From NCBI GenBank assembly GCA_902809825.1, contig LR778114.1:992001-1056000 (forward strand): a stretch of DNA of 64,000 nt. The letters run 5' to 3'. Positions 1-9,396 of this stretch are shown here, piece after piece (position 1 is the first letter of the stretch; the number at the start of each line of letters is the position of its first letter). The translations under genes and the position numbers were made by a program. The notes under the pieces are model-generated. The model searched no databases, had not been told where the DNA came from, and saw only the letters and a program-made list of their open reading frames with translations. The stretch is from Candidatus Hydrogenisulfobacillus filiaventi. GTDB lineage: Bacteria > Bacillota > Sulfobacillia > Sulfobacillales > R501.

Positions 1-2213
1 CCTGTGTAACAGGCAGCCATTTCGGGTCTGACACACTGACGGGAAACTTCAACATTCATGATGAGGTGCAGGCGGACTATGAGAACGCTAAGTATTTTAT
101 AGCGTTTGGCAACAACTCCAGTTTTGCAGGTATATCCACCGGACGCGGCCTGCGGTTCGCGCGAGGCATGCGGGATAACGGTACAAAAGTCGTGATCGTG
201 GATCCGCGGATGTCGGAGGCAGCGGCGCACGCGGACGAGTGGGTGCCGATTCGGCCTGGGACTGACCTAGCGTTGGCGTTGGCAATGGCGAACGTGATAG
301 TTACAAATCGGTATTATGACGCTCCCTATCTTGCTAAATATAGCAACATGCCGTTTTTGGTAGACGCATCTGGTCCTTTTCCCCAGCTGATGATGGACGT
401 TGACCCGAAGACACAAATGCCGACGCGCTTTTACGTTTTTGACGAAACCAGGCAAACGGTCGTGCCGGTTCCAGGCATGTTCGGCCGCAATCAGGTTGAT
501 GTAAATGGAGTTGAAGTAATCCCCGCGCTGACGGTGCCAGCGGGCACGACTGCGCAAGGCAAGAAGGTTCTCACGGTTTTTCAAGTTCTTCAGGAAAGGC
601 TAAAGGCCTACACCCCGGAATGGGCTGCCGATATTACCGCGCTTCCGGCCGCCCAAATCCGTCATATTGCGGAAGAGTTCGGCCAGACCCGCCCTGCGCT
701 TGTGGAGCCGGGATGGCATGATGGAAGGTATCCGAACTCTGTCATGCTTCGGCGGACGTTGGCCCTGCTGCAACTGCTGGTCGGGGGGTATGATGTCCCC
801 GGCGGATGGGTCTTTTCCGGCAGCTATCACGAGGACATGGCAAATATGATGAAGTATCTGGCCGGTGGCGGCGACCTGGCAAAGTATCCCCCCATGGCGA
901 TTCCTGGCATTACTAGTCCTATGGGCGTTATGAACATGTTCTCAGATCCGTCGTTCTGGCCCGAGGGGTTCCCCCAAATAACTACGGCGTGGTCGGAACA
1001 GGAAGTAAAAGCCGGACGGGATCCCGTCGCCTTTCCATTGTTCACCAACGTGGGTTGGGACGCAGCCATTGACGGGCGGCTGCAATGGAAAGGGCAGCCG
1101 TATCGGCTCCGGGCTATTTGGATGTACCAAGCCAATCCGGTCAGAAACGCTATGAGCGCGGCGAAGTGGCAGGAAATGCTGTCCAACCCCAACTTGCCGC
1201 TGGTGGTGGCGATTGACATTGCGCCCAATGACAGTAACATCTACGCCGACGTCATCCTCCCCGACCAGGTCTATCTGGAAAAAGAGGACGAGTTATTCGA
1301 TCTCGGGCATTCGCATCAGGTCGGAGTCCGCATGCGCGTGCCGGCTTTAGAGCCTCCCAAGGACACCCGGCCCGCGCTTGATATCCTTGCCCAGATGGCC
1401 GCGATGCTACATGGCGACTGGGCTGGTACGCTTGCCATGGTGCGCGGTTGGGACGCTAACCAGGTGCGCCATGCAGTGCAAAAAGCGCTGAATACGGGTA
1501 AGTCGGTAACCCTGGCCATTCAGCAGTACCAGATTCGCAGCAAGGCCAAGGAGTGGGGGGTGAACCCGCAGGCCTTGGAGGCCGAACTTAGGAAGAATGG
1601 CCTGGTGGTGCACGAACAGGCCAGTGAGGTACTTGCGAAGTGGGCAATGCCGGAGAAACTGCCGGTTCCCACGATATCGGGGAGATTGGAGGCCTATTCG
1701 CTGGTGTTGGCCGGCTTTGTCCGACAGTACGGTTACAAGCCGGAGTGGGATCCGCTGGTTACGTTCGTGGAGCCGAACTGGAAGCCTGGGGAGGGCCTGC
1801 ATCCTCGGCTGCAGGGGAACGAGTTCTTTTTCGCCTACGGCAAAACACCTTTGCAGTCTCACTGCGCCACGCTGAATAACGACCTGTTAGTGAGCCTTAG
1901 CGAGCTGCGGCGTGACCAAATAACGGGAATCTGGCTTCATTCCAAGGCTGCGCAGCGGCTTGGCATCAAGAACGGAGACAAGATCCTGCTCACTAACCAG
2001 GTGAGCGGACAGCGCACCACTGGAATCGCTTACGTAACCGAAATGGTACGTCCGGACACGGTGTACATGATGTCCGACTTCGGTGCCCAGAATTCCAAAG
2101 TCTATGGCCACGGAGTAGGCACTGCGCTCAGCGCTATTGTGCCGGCACGGCCGGAAATGGTGGTGGGCGCGCCACAATCTGGAGCCTTTACGATCACGGT
2201 CGAGCGAGCCTAA
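1..2213 (+). CDS. molybdopterin oxidoreductase, sulfur/polysulfide/thiosulfate reductase-like catalytic subunit (5' partial)
   Basis: The reading frame is open from base 3, so the true start and the N-terminal Fe-S/catalytic Cys region lie before the window; 736 residues are visible. The sequence shows a DMSO-reductase-family large subunit: a Rossmann-like stretch (FIAFGNN, KVVIVDPRMSEAAAHADEW, IRPGTDLALALAMANVI), then APNDSNIYADVILPDQVYLEKED, and a C-terminal molybdopterin-dinucleotide domain (PLQSHCATLNND, IWLHSKAAQRLGIKNGDKILL). It is followed by a four-cluster ferredoxin subunit and an NrfD-type membrane subunit, the PsrABC/PhsABC/SreABC layout, so it probably reduces a sulfur compound outside the membrane. 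The substrate cannot be read from sequence; tetrathionate or another oxyanion is possible. The stop overlaps a strong AAGGAGGGG site for the next gene. Base composition is lower in G+C than the second half of the window. Confidence 0.88.
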   Translation, partial: CVTGSHFGSDTLTGNFNIHDEVQADYENAKYFIAFGNNSSFAGISTGRGLRFARGMRDNGTKVVIVDPRMSEAAAHADEWVPIRPGTDLALALAMANVIVTNRYYDAPYLAKYSNMPFLVDASGPFPQLMMDVDPKTQMPTRFYVFDETRQTVVPVPGMFGRNQVDVNGVEVIPALTVPAGTTAQGKKVLTVFQVLQERLKAYTPEWAADITALPAAQIRHIAEEFGQTRPALVEPGWHDGRYPNSVMLRRTLALLQLLVGGYDVPGGWVFSGSYHEDMANMMKYLAGGGDLAKYPPMAIPGITSPMGVMNMFSDPSFWPEGFPQITTAWSEQEVKAGRDPVAFPLFTNVGWDAAIDGRLQWKGQPYRLRAIWMYQANPVRNAMSAAKWQEMLSNPNLPLVVAIDIAPNDSNIYADVILPDQVYLEKEDELFDLGHSHQVGVRMRVPALEPPKDTRPALDILAQMAAMLHGDWAGTLAMVRGWDANQVRHAVQKALNTGKSVTLAIQQYQIRSKAKEWGVNPQALEAELRKNGLVVHEQASEVLAKWAMPEKLPVPTISGRLEAYSLVLAGFVRQYGYKPEWDPLVTFVEPNWKPGEGLHPRLQGNEFFFAYGKTPLQSHCATLNNDLLVSLSELRRDQITGIWLHSKAAQRLGIKNGDKILLTNQVSGQRTTGIAYVTEMVRPDTVYMMSDFGAQNSKVYGHGVGTALSAIVPARPEMVVGAPQSGAFTITVERA

Positions 2214-2228
2214 GGAGGGGAACCGGGT

Positions 2229-2843
2229 ATGGCGCGTTACGGGATGGTCCTAAATGTCAACACGTGCTTGGGATGTGATGCTTGCGTTGCCGCGTGTACT
2301 CAGGAACACCAGACGCCTTTTTGGGATTTTAAGTTTCGGACCCATGTTGAGGACGTCCACGCGGGCACCTTCCCTGATGTTCACCGGTATTTTGAGCCGC
2401 GATTATGCATGCAGTGTGAAGACCCGCCATGTGTTCCTGTGTGTCCCACGGGCGCGAGCCACATTATTGATGGCGGGATAGTTGCAGTCGATCAGGATAC
2501 CTGTATTGGATGCAGGGCCTGCATGATCGCATGTCCCTACGATGCCCGTTATGTCTACAGTGCGGCGGATGTGTCGGAGGCTCGAATCCGGTTTGGCGTG
2601 GAGGGGGAGCTTCGCCAAACGGCGGCCCATGTTGACAAGTGCAACTTCTGCTACACGCGGTTGGAGCAGGGCATCGAGCCGGCGTGTGTAGCGACATGCC
2701 CAGGCGAAGCGCGTATCTTCGGTGATTTGGACGACCCGACTAGTCGAGTGGCGCAATTGGTCTCCTCTGGCCAAGCTCGGCCTATTGGACAGGAGTACGG
2801 TACGCGGCCCAAGGTGTTCTACATCGGAAATAACGACAGCTAA
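2229..2843 (+). CDS. 4Fe-4S ferredoxin subunit of molybdopterin oxidoreductase (PsrB/SreB/DmsB-like)
   Basis: This is the electron-transfer subunit between the molybdenum subunit and the membrane anchor. Its 204 residues carry sixteen cysteines in four groups: C13/C16/C19/C23, C60/C63/C68/C72, C92/C95/C98/C102 and C138/C141/C153/C157, which is the classical four [4Fe-4S] pattern of DmsB/PsrB/PhsB proteins. There is no Tat signal; such subunits normally travel bound to the Tat-exported catalytic subunit. The ATG lies 8 bases after AAGGAGGGG, which itself overlaps the stop of the catalytic subunit gene, so the two are co-translated. Family assignment is secure; the physiological substrate is not. 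Confidence 0.93.
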   Translation: MARYGMVLNVNTCLGCDACVAACTQEHQTPFWDFKFRTHVEDVHAGTFPDVHRYFEPRLCMQCEDPPCVPVCPTGASHIIDGGIVAVDQDTCIGCRACMIACPYDARYVYSAADVSEARIRFGVEGELRQTAAHVDKCNFCYTRLEQGIEPACVATCPGEARIFGDLDDPTSRVAQLVSSGQARPIGQEYGTRPKVFYIGNNDS

Positions 2844-2899
2844 AAAACTGGCCGTGTGACGGTAGCGCGGTGGTATCCCAAGACAGGAGGCTGACGAGC

Positions 2900-3853
2900 A
2901 TGACGGAAGTGTTCCAGACAGTGTGGGGTTGGCCCATAGCAATTTACCTATATCTTGGAGGGCTGGGTGGCGGAAGCGCTGTGTTGGCGTATCTTACCGC
3001 AGCGCGTATGGGACGGTCAACCGAAATCGGCAAAAGAATTGAGCAGTTCGGCATGGCGGCCGGGTTTGTGTTGTTAGCCGTCGGCACGGTACTGTTGGTG
3101 TTCGATCTGGATGATCCCTGGCATCTCATGTACATTCTTGGCAATCCCAGGTCCTGGATTTTTTGGGGAGTTATTCTGATTAGTCTATTCCTTATCCTGT
3201 CAGCGCTCTACCTAGCCGGCGTTATTTTACCATCTCGCATTCAGGCAAAGTGGGTTGGAGCTATTTCAGCGCGTCTGGGTACATGGTCTGCGGGTGCGGC
3301 TGTTACGGGCTTACTAGTTGCGCTATATACCGGTTTTCTGGTTTCGATGGCGCCAGCCATCGGCTTCTGGAATACGCCAACTCTTCCGTTGTTGTTTGTG
3401 GTATCGGCGTTATCCACCGGGGCGGCATTGTTGATGCTCGGGTTCTCGCGACCGGGAGAGGGAGCCTTAGCCGCCAGGGCGGTTCAGTTCTGGGAACAAC
3501 TCGATATCGCGCTTATTGGCCTTGAGCTTTTGATTTTGCTGGCGTTCTTTAATTACTTCCGTGATGCCGCTGAGTCTGCACGGACGTCTGCGCGATTCCT
3601 TTTAAAGAGTCCCGGGTTTTTAGTGGGCTTTGTCCTCGCCGGGCTGGTGGTGCCTTGGTTTATGGAGATTCTAGCCTGGCGGAAGCATAATAGTACTAAC
3701 ATTGAGGGCCATAGCAGCGGCGAACTGGTGCAGTCGCAGTCTGTTTCTTGGGGAATCATTCTAGCCTCCGCGTTAGTACTATTAGGGGGGCTTCTGCTCC
3801 GGTATTATGTAATGAAGGCTGGCGTGTTCGGGTATCCGTTTCCGCGGGTATAG
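2900..3853 (+). CDS. NrfD/PsrC-type membrane subunit (quinone-linked anchor)
   Basis: This 317-residue polytopic membrane protein has about eight hydrophobic segments and belongs to the NrfD/PsrC family. The N-terminal stretch WGWPIAIYLYLGGLGGGSAV is typical. The family exchanges electrons with the quinone pool and anchors the molybdenum/Fe-S dimer. I chose ATG 2900 because AGGAGG lies 8 bases upstream; an upstream in-frame GTG at 2870 has no comparable site. In this cluster it probably connects menaquinol, or the neighbouring hydrogenase, with the sulfur reductase. About 380 bases without a gene separate it from the chaperone gene. Confidence 0.9.
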   Translation: MTEVFQTVWGWPIAIYLYLGGLGGGSAVLAYLTAARMGRSTEIGKRIEQFGMAAGFVLLAVGTVLLVFDLDDPWHLMYILGNPRSWIFWGVILISLFLILSALYLAGVILPSRIQAKWVGAISARLGTWSAGAAVTGLLVALYTGFLVSMAPAIGFWNTPTLPLLFVVSALSTGAALLMLGFSRPGEGALAARAVQFWEQLDIALIGLELLILLAFFNYFRDAAESARTSARFLLKSPGFLVGFVLAGLVVPWFMEILAWRKHNSTNIEGHSSGELVQSQSVSWGIILASALVLLGGLLLRYYVMKAGVFGYPFPRV

Positions 3854-4233
3854 GTCTGGTCGGACAGCTTGGTTAAACGGCACTAGGCTGGCACGGCTAG
3901 AGGACGGTTAAGCCTGGGCTAAAGAAGTAGGGGATGACCTAAGCGCCCCTGGTGTGGCGAAGTGTGACAGAGGGGAGGGGAAAGCGCGTGGGCGATGCCC
4001 CGCGTTCCGTGGCGTCGCCTACGCGGCAGAGCGCAAAGACACCGGGTGGGCACTGATTGCGTGATTGGCGAAAGAGGGCAGAGGGTTCTGCCGACCGCAT
4101 AGTTCGCCGCAGGCGCCCTCAGCGCGGGAAGAGGATGGAGGGTGTTGCTGTCGCGGCTTCTGAATCCTGCGGCCAGGCATGGGTTTGGGACAATAACATC
4201 CGGCGGCTGCAAAAAGGGAGCGAGGCTACCACG
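3854..4233. other. gap without a recognised gene
   Basis: I see no convincing gene here. An in-frame extension of the downstream chaperone reading frame reaches back to 4057, but the extra N-terminus is Arg-rich with no family resemblance. No clear terminator hairpin with a T-tract is visible. Confidence 0.5.
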
Positions 4234-4857
4234 GTGGTCAATAATCAGATCGGATATGGGGAAAGCGATGTGCGTGGAGAGTATTCAGTAGATCTCGAAA
4301 CAGTGGCGCTAGCACTCGCTATCCAGCTGATGCGTTATCCAACACCTGAAGAGAGTACCCGGATTAACGCCGCCCTTGATTCGGTGTTGGCTGCTAAAGG
4401 ATTAACGCCTGCCCAGTTCGGTGTTTTAGGGCGAATCCGGGATGCATTTTTGGAACCCAGTTGGGCGGATCCGGAAGAACGGATGGCGGAGTATACGCGG
4501 TTGTTTATATCCGATGCACCCCGAGCGTGTTGCTTGCCCCTTGAGTCCTTTTACACCTCAGACTTAATTCGAGGAGAACCCTTCTACCAGGTCTCCCGGG
4601 AATACGAAGACGCTGGCTTCGAAGTACATGATGTTCCGGCAGACCATATTCTCGCCGAACTCGCATTTGTCGCCCGGCTACGGAGCAGATCTCTGGACGG
4701 CTCCAGTAATCCTGAAGAGGCTGCGGCAATGTTCATTCATAAGCACATGTCCTGGATTAGGCGGTGGAAGGATGACGTTCAGAAGCATGCGCATTGGGCA
4801 TTCTACAGCGAGGTGGCGTCCTTCATTGTTAGTGTAGTGGCGGGTGACTGGAGCTAA
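4234..4857 (+). CDS. TorD/DmsD-family molybdoenzyme chaperone (SreE-like)
   Basis: This is a predicted cytoplasmic chaperone that binds the catalytic molybdoenzyme subunit during cofactor insertion and holds it back from Tat export. It is a helical protein of about 200 residues; the stretch EYTRLFISDAPRACCLPLESFY corresponds to the family's conserved hydrophobic/acidic region, and a C-terminal helix contains ADHILAELAFVARL and HMSWIRRW. The start is uncertain: GTG 4234 has AAAGGGAG 13 bases upstream, GTG 4270 fits the shorter family length, and the frame is open to 4057. The stop TAA overlaps the ATG of the next gene (TAATG), indicating translational coupling. The assignment rests on pattern and context rather than on a diagnostic motif. 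Confidence 0.75.
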   Translation: MVNNQIGYGESDVRGEYSVDLETVALALAIQLMRYPTPEESTRINAALDSVLAAKGLTPAQFGVLGRIRDAFLEPSWADPEERMAEYTRLFISDAPRACCLPLESFYTSDLIRGEPFYQVSREYEDAGFEVHDVPADHILAELAFVARLRSRSLDGSSNPEEAAAMFIHKHMSWIRRWKDDVQKHAHWAFYSEVASFIVSVVAGDWS

Positions 4858-6230
4858 TGGACAACCTGTCGGGTGCTATCCTGGTAGCTGTTGTGGGCGA
4901 GTGTGTGTCTTACGGCGCAGTGGAGATGGTAGCAGCGCACCTGAAGTCGCGATGGCCGGAAATGAAATTTCGAGTAGAGGCCCTGCGCAGCCTTCCCGAA
5001 CTGTCCGGGCGTCCGACGATTGTTATTGGCAGTCTGGGCTTGGATATTCCCCAAAGGCCCTGGCCCGACAGTTTCGGGTGGGTGCTCTGTGAGGGATCCG
5101 TTAGCCAGGATGGGCGACTGCGAGAGATAGTCGCAGCCGAGTTGGATCTGCAGATTGTGCGGGTGCGGCTTCCTCGCGCGGGAAATGCTGTTTTAAGCCG
5201 GATGCAGGAGGGAGCTGCCTTTACCCGCCGCGCCTTGCTTCAGCAGGCGCTCTTCCGAGCGAGCCCTGCCCTGGGCGCTCCGCGTGTCCAAAATGAGCTG
5301 TGCCTAAGTGGGCAGGGATGCCAGCATTGCGTCCTTGCATGCCATGATGGTGCTATATCGTTGGATGAAGCCGGTCCAAAGATTAATCCTGAACAGTGTA
5401 GTCGTTGCGGGGCATGTGTAGCGGATTGTCCCACAGGCGCCCTGGAAAGTTCTGAAATTGATGATCGCGCCTGGCTGGCCATGATTTCAGAGTTGGTCGC
5501 TCATGGGCAAGATTCGATCGGCATCACTTGTTCAAAGGCTAGGGATTTGCATTCCGAAGGCCCCGTGCTGTTAATAGGGTGTATCGGAGAGATTGGATGG
5601 CACCACCTCGTTACTGCCGCTGCGCGCGGAGTTCATGTCGAGGTAAGCTGCCCGGACATGTCCTGCCAGTTGTTTCCTAAAGGCGCACAGGCTAGTGTAA
5701 ACCGGAGCGCTTTTGTGCAACAAGCGCTGGGGTTTAACCCGTCCGAGAACTCCCAAGACGCTGCTGCCACCCGGTGGGAGCGAATAAAGATTGCTATTGG
5801 TACTGCGAGTCTTTCCCAAAGCGGGGTTCCTGTACCTAGTCTGGGCTACGAGGTGGTTTGCAGCGACTCGTGCGATGCTTGCGGAGCTTGCGTTTCGAGC
5901 TGCCCACAAGGGGTTATTAAAATGGAAGAAACTGAAGGTATTATTTCCATTGCTTTTGCGACTAATAGTTGCGCCGGGTGTGGTGCGTGTGTCACGGTGT
6001 GTCCGAAGGACAGCCTTAGCGTAGTTGCCAACACGCACTGGACCGTTACGCCATCGGCGGGACACGTAATCCGCGAGATTTCCGCAGCACGGTGCACTCG
6101 ATGCGGGCGGCTTCTCGATGTCAGCACCCAACAGATTGAAGGCATCCAGAAGACCTTGCGTGAGCATGGATTTCCTGAGCCGCTCGTACAGCGGATGCAG
6201 TTGTGCGAGCGTTGCAAAAACCTACGATAG
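4857..6230 (+). CDS. polyferredoxin-like Fe-S protein (SreD-like), function unknown
   Basis: This 457-residue soluble protein has two ferredoxin modules separated by a linker. Cluster groups are C149/C155/C158/C162, C181/C184/C187/C191, C339/C342/C345/C349 and C372/C375/C378/C382, which predicts four [4Fe-4S] clusters. Two further pairs, C413/C416 and C450/C453, could bind a fifth cluster or zinc. The middle region has additional cysteines (C225, C242, C265, C270) around a GCIGEIGWHH stretch that resembles no module I can name. The first 145 residues lack cluster motifs. Its ATG overlaps the chaperone stop. Acidianus sulfur-reductase loci also contain a polyferredoxin-like SreD together with a chaperone-like SreE, so a role in electron delivery or assembly is inferred. 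Confidence 0.8.
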   Translation: MDNLSGAILVAVVGECVSYGAVEMVAAHLKSRWPEMKFRVEALRSLPELSGRPTIVIGSLGLDIPQRPWPDSFGWVLCEGSVSQDGRLREIVAAELDLQIVRVRLPRAGNAVLSRMQEGAAFTRRALLQQALFRASPALGAPRVQNELCLSGQGCQHCVLACHDGAISLDEAGPKINPEQCSRCGACVADCPTGALESSEIDDRAWLAMISELVAHGQDSIGITCSKARDLHSEGPVLLIGCIGEIGWHHLVTAAARGVHVEVSCPDMSCQLFPKGAQASVNRSAFVQQALGFNPSENSQDAAATRWERIKIAIGTASLSQSGVPVPSLGYEVVCSDSCDACGACVSSCPQGVIKMEETEGIISIAFATNSCAGCGACVTVCPKDSLSVVANTHWTVTPSAGHVIREISAARCTRCGRLLDVSTQQIEGIQKTLREHGFPEPLVQRMQLCERCKNLR

Positions 6231-6972
6231 GGCTGCAAGGTAGGAACGCTAATGACGTAGCGTATCAGGGTCTGGATGGTGGGAATAGGACGCTATGAAG
6301 GCTTGCCCCGCTTCCGACTTTGTCCCGGATTATGTTATGACCCGTTCCTGCAGGTGCAGTGAACTGTCCGCGTCCTGTCAGGCGGACATGGTGCTCAGTG
6401 AGCAGACTGGCAAAAGCAATCCGCCAGGGGGCACTGCCGTTGGTGGGGCCTTGGCGTGTCGTAACAGGCGCAGGGGGGGTTAATCCGCTCAATCTGGTGC
6501 GGGTGGGAGCGGGGAGTCTACCACCCGGGGCGGGACAACCGGTCCGTGGGCTTGCGGAGTGCCTGGTGTGCTTGATATGGGTCACTAAATGACTTCGTGT
6601 TACGCACCTGCCGGGAGGGGAGCGGCTGGTTTCGAAGCTCTTGGGCCGGGAGTCGCCTTGGCTTTGACCCTCCGGGTCCCAGCAACTGGCGGGCCCAGCC
6701 GCTTACGATGGGCTGTGCCGCGGGCCGGTAGGCCTGCCGTGACCGGCAATCCCCGTGCCACGCACCGGATCTTCCCGTGTTTCAGCGAGCGTATTCGTTG
6801 TGCGTTCTTGGGTGCCAACCGGCGCCGGCCGGGCCTCTTCCGGTTGCGCGATTCGCCTGACGACCCGGCTCCGGTCCTTGCCGTTTCACTAGTAGGGGCC
6901 GCTCAGCCGGGTAAGGCCATGCCAGCTCCTGGTGGGGGCCGGTGCCTGTGGCGGATAGAGTCTCATAGCGTG
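6231..6972. other. gap without a recognised gene
   Basis: About 740 bases between the sulfur-reductase operon and the IS256 element. Base composition rises to high G+C from about 6.5 kb. Short open frames occur on both strands but have neither ribosome binding sites nor protein-like composition. This marks the edge of the lower-G+C segment. Confidence 0.5.
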
Positions 6973-8298
6973 GTGGAAATTCCGAGGGTCTGGTTGCCAG
7001 GATGGTCCTGGACAGGTCAGCCACGGTCGCGTTTCCTGGAGGTGTCAACCCAAAACCAGGGAGGAGGGCGACCGTGGCTGACTTTAGTGTGGACCGCGAG
7101 ACGCTCGTGCGCAAGATGGGCGCCGACCTGGAGTTCCTGCGCAGCACCGTGGAGTGGCTGTTACAGCCCTAGATGGAGGCGGAGGTCACGGCGCGGATCG
7201 GGGCCGGCCGGTACGACCGGACGGCGAACCGGACGGCCACCCGCAACGGCAGCCGGCCCCGCGACGGGGCTACCCGCCTCGGCACCCTGCACCGGGCCAT
7301 CCCGAAGCTCCGGCAAGGGGGCGCCTTCCCGGGCTTTTGGGAGCCCCGGAAGCGCAGTGAGCAAGCCCTGGTGTCCGTCATCTAGGAGGCCTATGTCCAG
7401 GGCGTCAGCACCCGCAAGGTGGACCAGCGGGTCCAGGCCCTCGGCCTGGAGGGGGTCCGCAAGCGCGCCGTCTCGCGGGTGGCGCAGGAGCGGGATGCCC
7501 GGGTGGCGGCCTTCCGCCAGCGGCCGCTGGAGGGCCGCTATCCCTCCGGGTGGCTGGATGCCAAATATGTGAAGGTCCGGGAGGGCGACCGGGTGCTCCG
7601 CAGGGCCCTGGTGGTGGCCATCGGGGTGCGGGAGACCGGCGAGCGGGCGGGGCTGGGATTCGACCTCGGGTGGAGCGAGGAGGTCGCGTTCTGGATGGCC
7701 TTCCTGCGCCGGCTCCGGGAGCGGGGCCTCACCGGGGTCCTCCTGGTCATCCGTGATGCCGACCAGGGCCTCCAGCAGGCCATCTGGACGGTGGCCAGCT
7801 GGCCACGGTGCCGGGGGCCTTGCCTGCGCCACCGCCTGAGCCACGTGCCGCGCTCGGCCAGCGCCGGGGGGGGACTGGTGCGGACGATCTGCGCGCAGGT
7901 GAGCCGGCGGGGCGCGCTGAAGCCTCTGCGCGACGTGGTTTCCTCCCGGCCCGAGCGCTTTCCGTCCGCGGCGACGGGCCTGTGGACATGGCGGAGGATG
8001 TGCTCGCCTATAGGGCCTTTCCCTAGGAGCACGGGCGACCGCTCCACTTCCCCTCACCCGTTGGAGCCGTGGTACCGGGAGCTGGTCCGCCGGGGTGGGG
8101 ACCTTCCCGAACGCGGCGGCCGCATTGCGGCTGGCCGGGGCGGTCCTCCTGGAGCAGCAGGACGAGTGGGCAGCGGCTCCGCGGCGGTCCTGCAGCAAGA
8201 CCTCGATGGCCAAGTTACAGCCGCTGTATACCGCCGTGACGGCGCAGGAGGTGGGAGCGTCAGGGAGGGGCAACCTTTCAGGAGACGCGATTTTCCAC
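6973..8298 (+). mobile_element. decayed IS256-family insertion sequence
   Basis: The element encloses a broken IS256-type transposase. Its ends form an imperfect terminal inverted repeat: GTGGAAAT starts at 6973 and the complementary ATTTTCCAC ends at 8298, with a further shared GGTTGCC block about 20-28 bases inside each end. The resulting length of about 1.33 kb is usual for the family. I could not find a convincing 8-9 bp target duplication, so the boundaries are probable, not proven. Confidence 0.65.
7074..8245 (+). pseudogene. IS256-family transposase, broken by stops and frameshifts
   Basis: Translation starts at GTG 7074 behind GAGGAGGGCG. Family landmarks follow in order: MEAEVTARIGAGRYDRT, ATRNGSRPR, EAYVQGVSTRKVDQRV, RPLEGRYPSGWLDAKYVKVR (first catalytic Asp), TGVLLVIRDADQGLQQAI (second Asp), WPRCRGPCLRHRLSHVPRSA, and, in later frames, DMAEDVLAYRAFP and AAALRLAGAVLLEQQDEW. 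In-frame amber codons interrupt it at 7170 and 7383, and another lies at 8024 after a frameshift; a further frame change precedes the C-terminal block. It cannot give a full-length enzyme and is inactive. Confidence 0.9.
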
Positions 8299-8559
8299 GT
8301 ATGTTGAGCGTCAAGCCCCGCCCGCACCGCGGGCGCGCTTCAGGGCGCGGTGGCCCCCGCGAGAGCCCCCGCCGGCACGCCCCACTGGGTGACCGGCTCG
8401 GCGGGGGGATAGGGGGGCGGCGGCGCAGGATCCCCCGAATCGCACTCCGCTGGTTCTGATAGCGCCGACGCTCTCTCCCGGTCCAGGCGGCCCGGTCGCC
8501 AGACCTTCCACGCCGCGATCCGCCGTGTCCGCGCGCCGGCCCGGTGGCCCCCCCCCCGC

Positions 8560-9396
8560 CGCTCACCTGTCCGGCGAGACGCTCGAACCCCGCCCGCAGC
8601 GGACGGCGCGGGTGCCGGATCGCGAACCCGGCCGCCTCGACCAGGGCCCGGCGCCGTTCGGCCGGGCCCGGGCGACGGATGGGGTCCCGCCAGTCGGCCG
8701 CGCCCGATGGGTGCACCGTGGGGTTCAGCCCCGCATTCCGGGTGCGCGGGCGGAGGTGCCGGAACCGCGAGGGTCCCTGATCCCCGTCCAGACGACCGCG
8801 GCGGTCCCGGGCCCCCACCCCGGCAGACTCCCGGGCCAGCCGCGTGCAGGGCGGTCCGCCAGCCGGCGCAGGACCTCCGCCTCTGCGACCGCCGGTTGCG
8901 CCAAGGTCCGGGCGCTGGTCACCAGCAGGGTCCCGGTCCAGTTCCTGCCCGTGGTCGGCGAGCCAGGCCGCCGCCGTTTGCGTCCGGGGCACGGCCCACC
9001 CCGCCGGAGAAGCCGGCGCTGGGCCCGGTGCTTCCTGGCGGTCGCGGTGCTCCCGCAGGCGGCCGCCTGCTGCCGGAGCGCCCGGATGGCCCGGATTGCT
9101 GCCGGCGGCCCCCACACGGCCTCCACGGTCCCCAACGCCAGCATCTGCGCTAGCCGTTCCGCATCCCCCCGGTCGGGGTGCCGTCCAGCCCCCAACCGCT
9201 TCCACGCCACGGGATGGGTCACCGCACCTAGACGGGCCCGGGACACCAGCGCATCCGACACCGTGAACGCCTTGCCGGTGGCCTCGCGCGCGATCCGGGT
9301 GTCGGGTGTAACCGGGCTCGCACAGCACGGAGCCCACGCCGCCGGGGTATGGGGGAACCGGCAGGGCGTCCCCTGTTGCCGCGGGCGGAACACCAA
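8560..9396 (-). pseudogene. IS110-family transposase remnant
   Basis: On the minus strand the central and C-terminal parts of an IS110/IS116/IS902-type transposase are recognisable. The segment DRGDAERLAQMLALGTVEAVW PPAAIRAIRALR matches the linker after the DEDD domain, LPGWGPGTAAVVWTGIRDPR is the helix-hairpin-helix region of the transposase_20 domain, and LNPTVHPSGAADWRDPIRR with RRALVEAAGFAIRH is the conserved serine-containing C-terminal block. The last block lies in a different frame from the rest, so at least one frameshift exists near 8.73 kb. The N-terminal catalytic domain is not recognisable. It belongs to the G+C-rich insertion debris between the sulfur-reductase and hydrogenase operons. 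Confidence 0.75.

Noticed and set aside
6589-7572. 327-codon plus-strand frame across the IS256 left end
   Set aside because: It runs across the element boundary and out of frame with the recognisable transposase.
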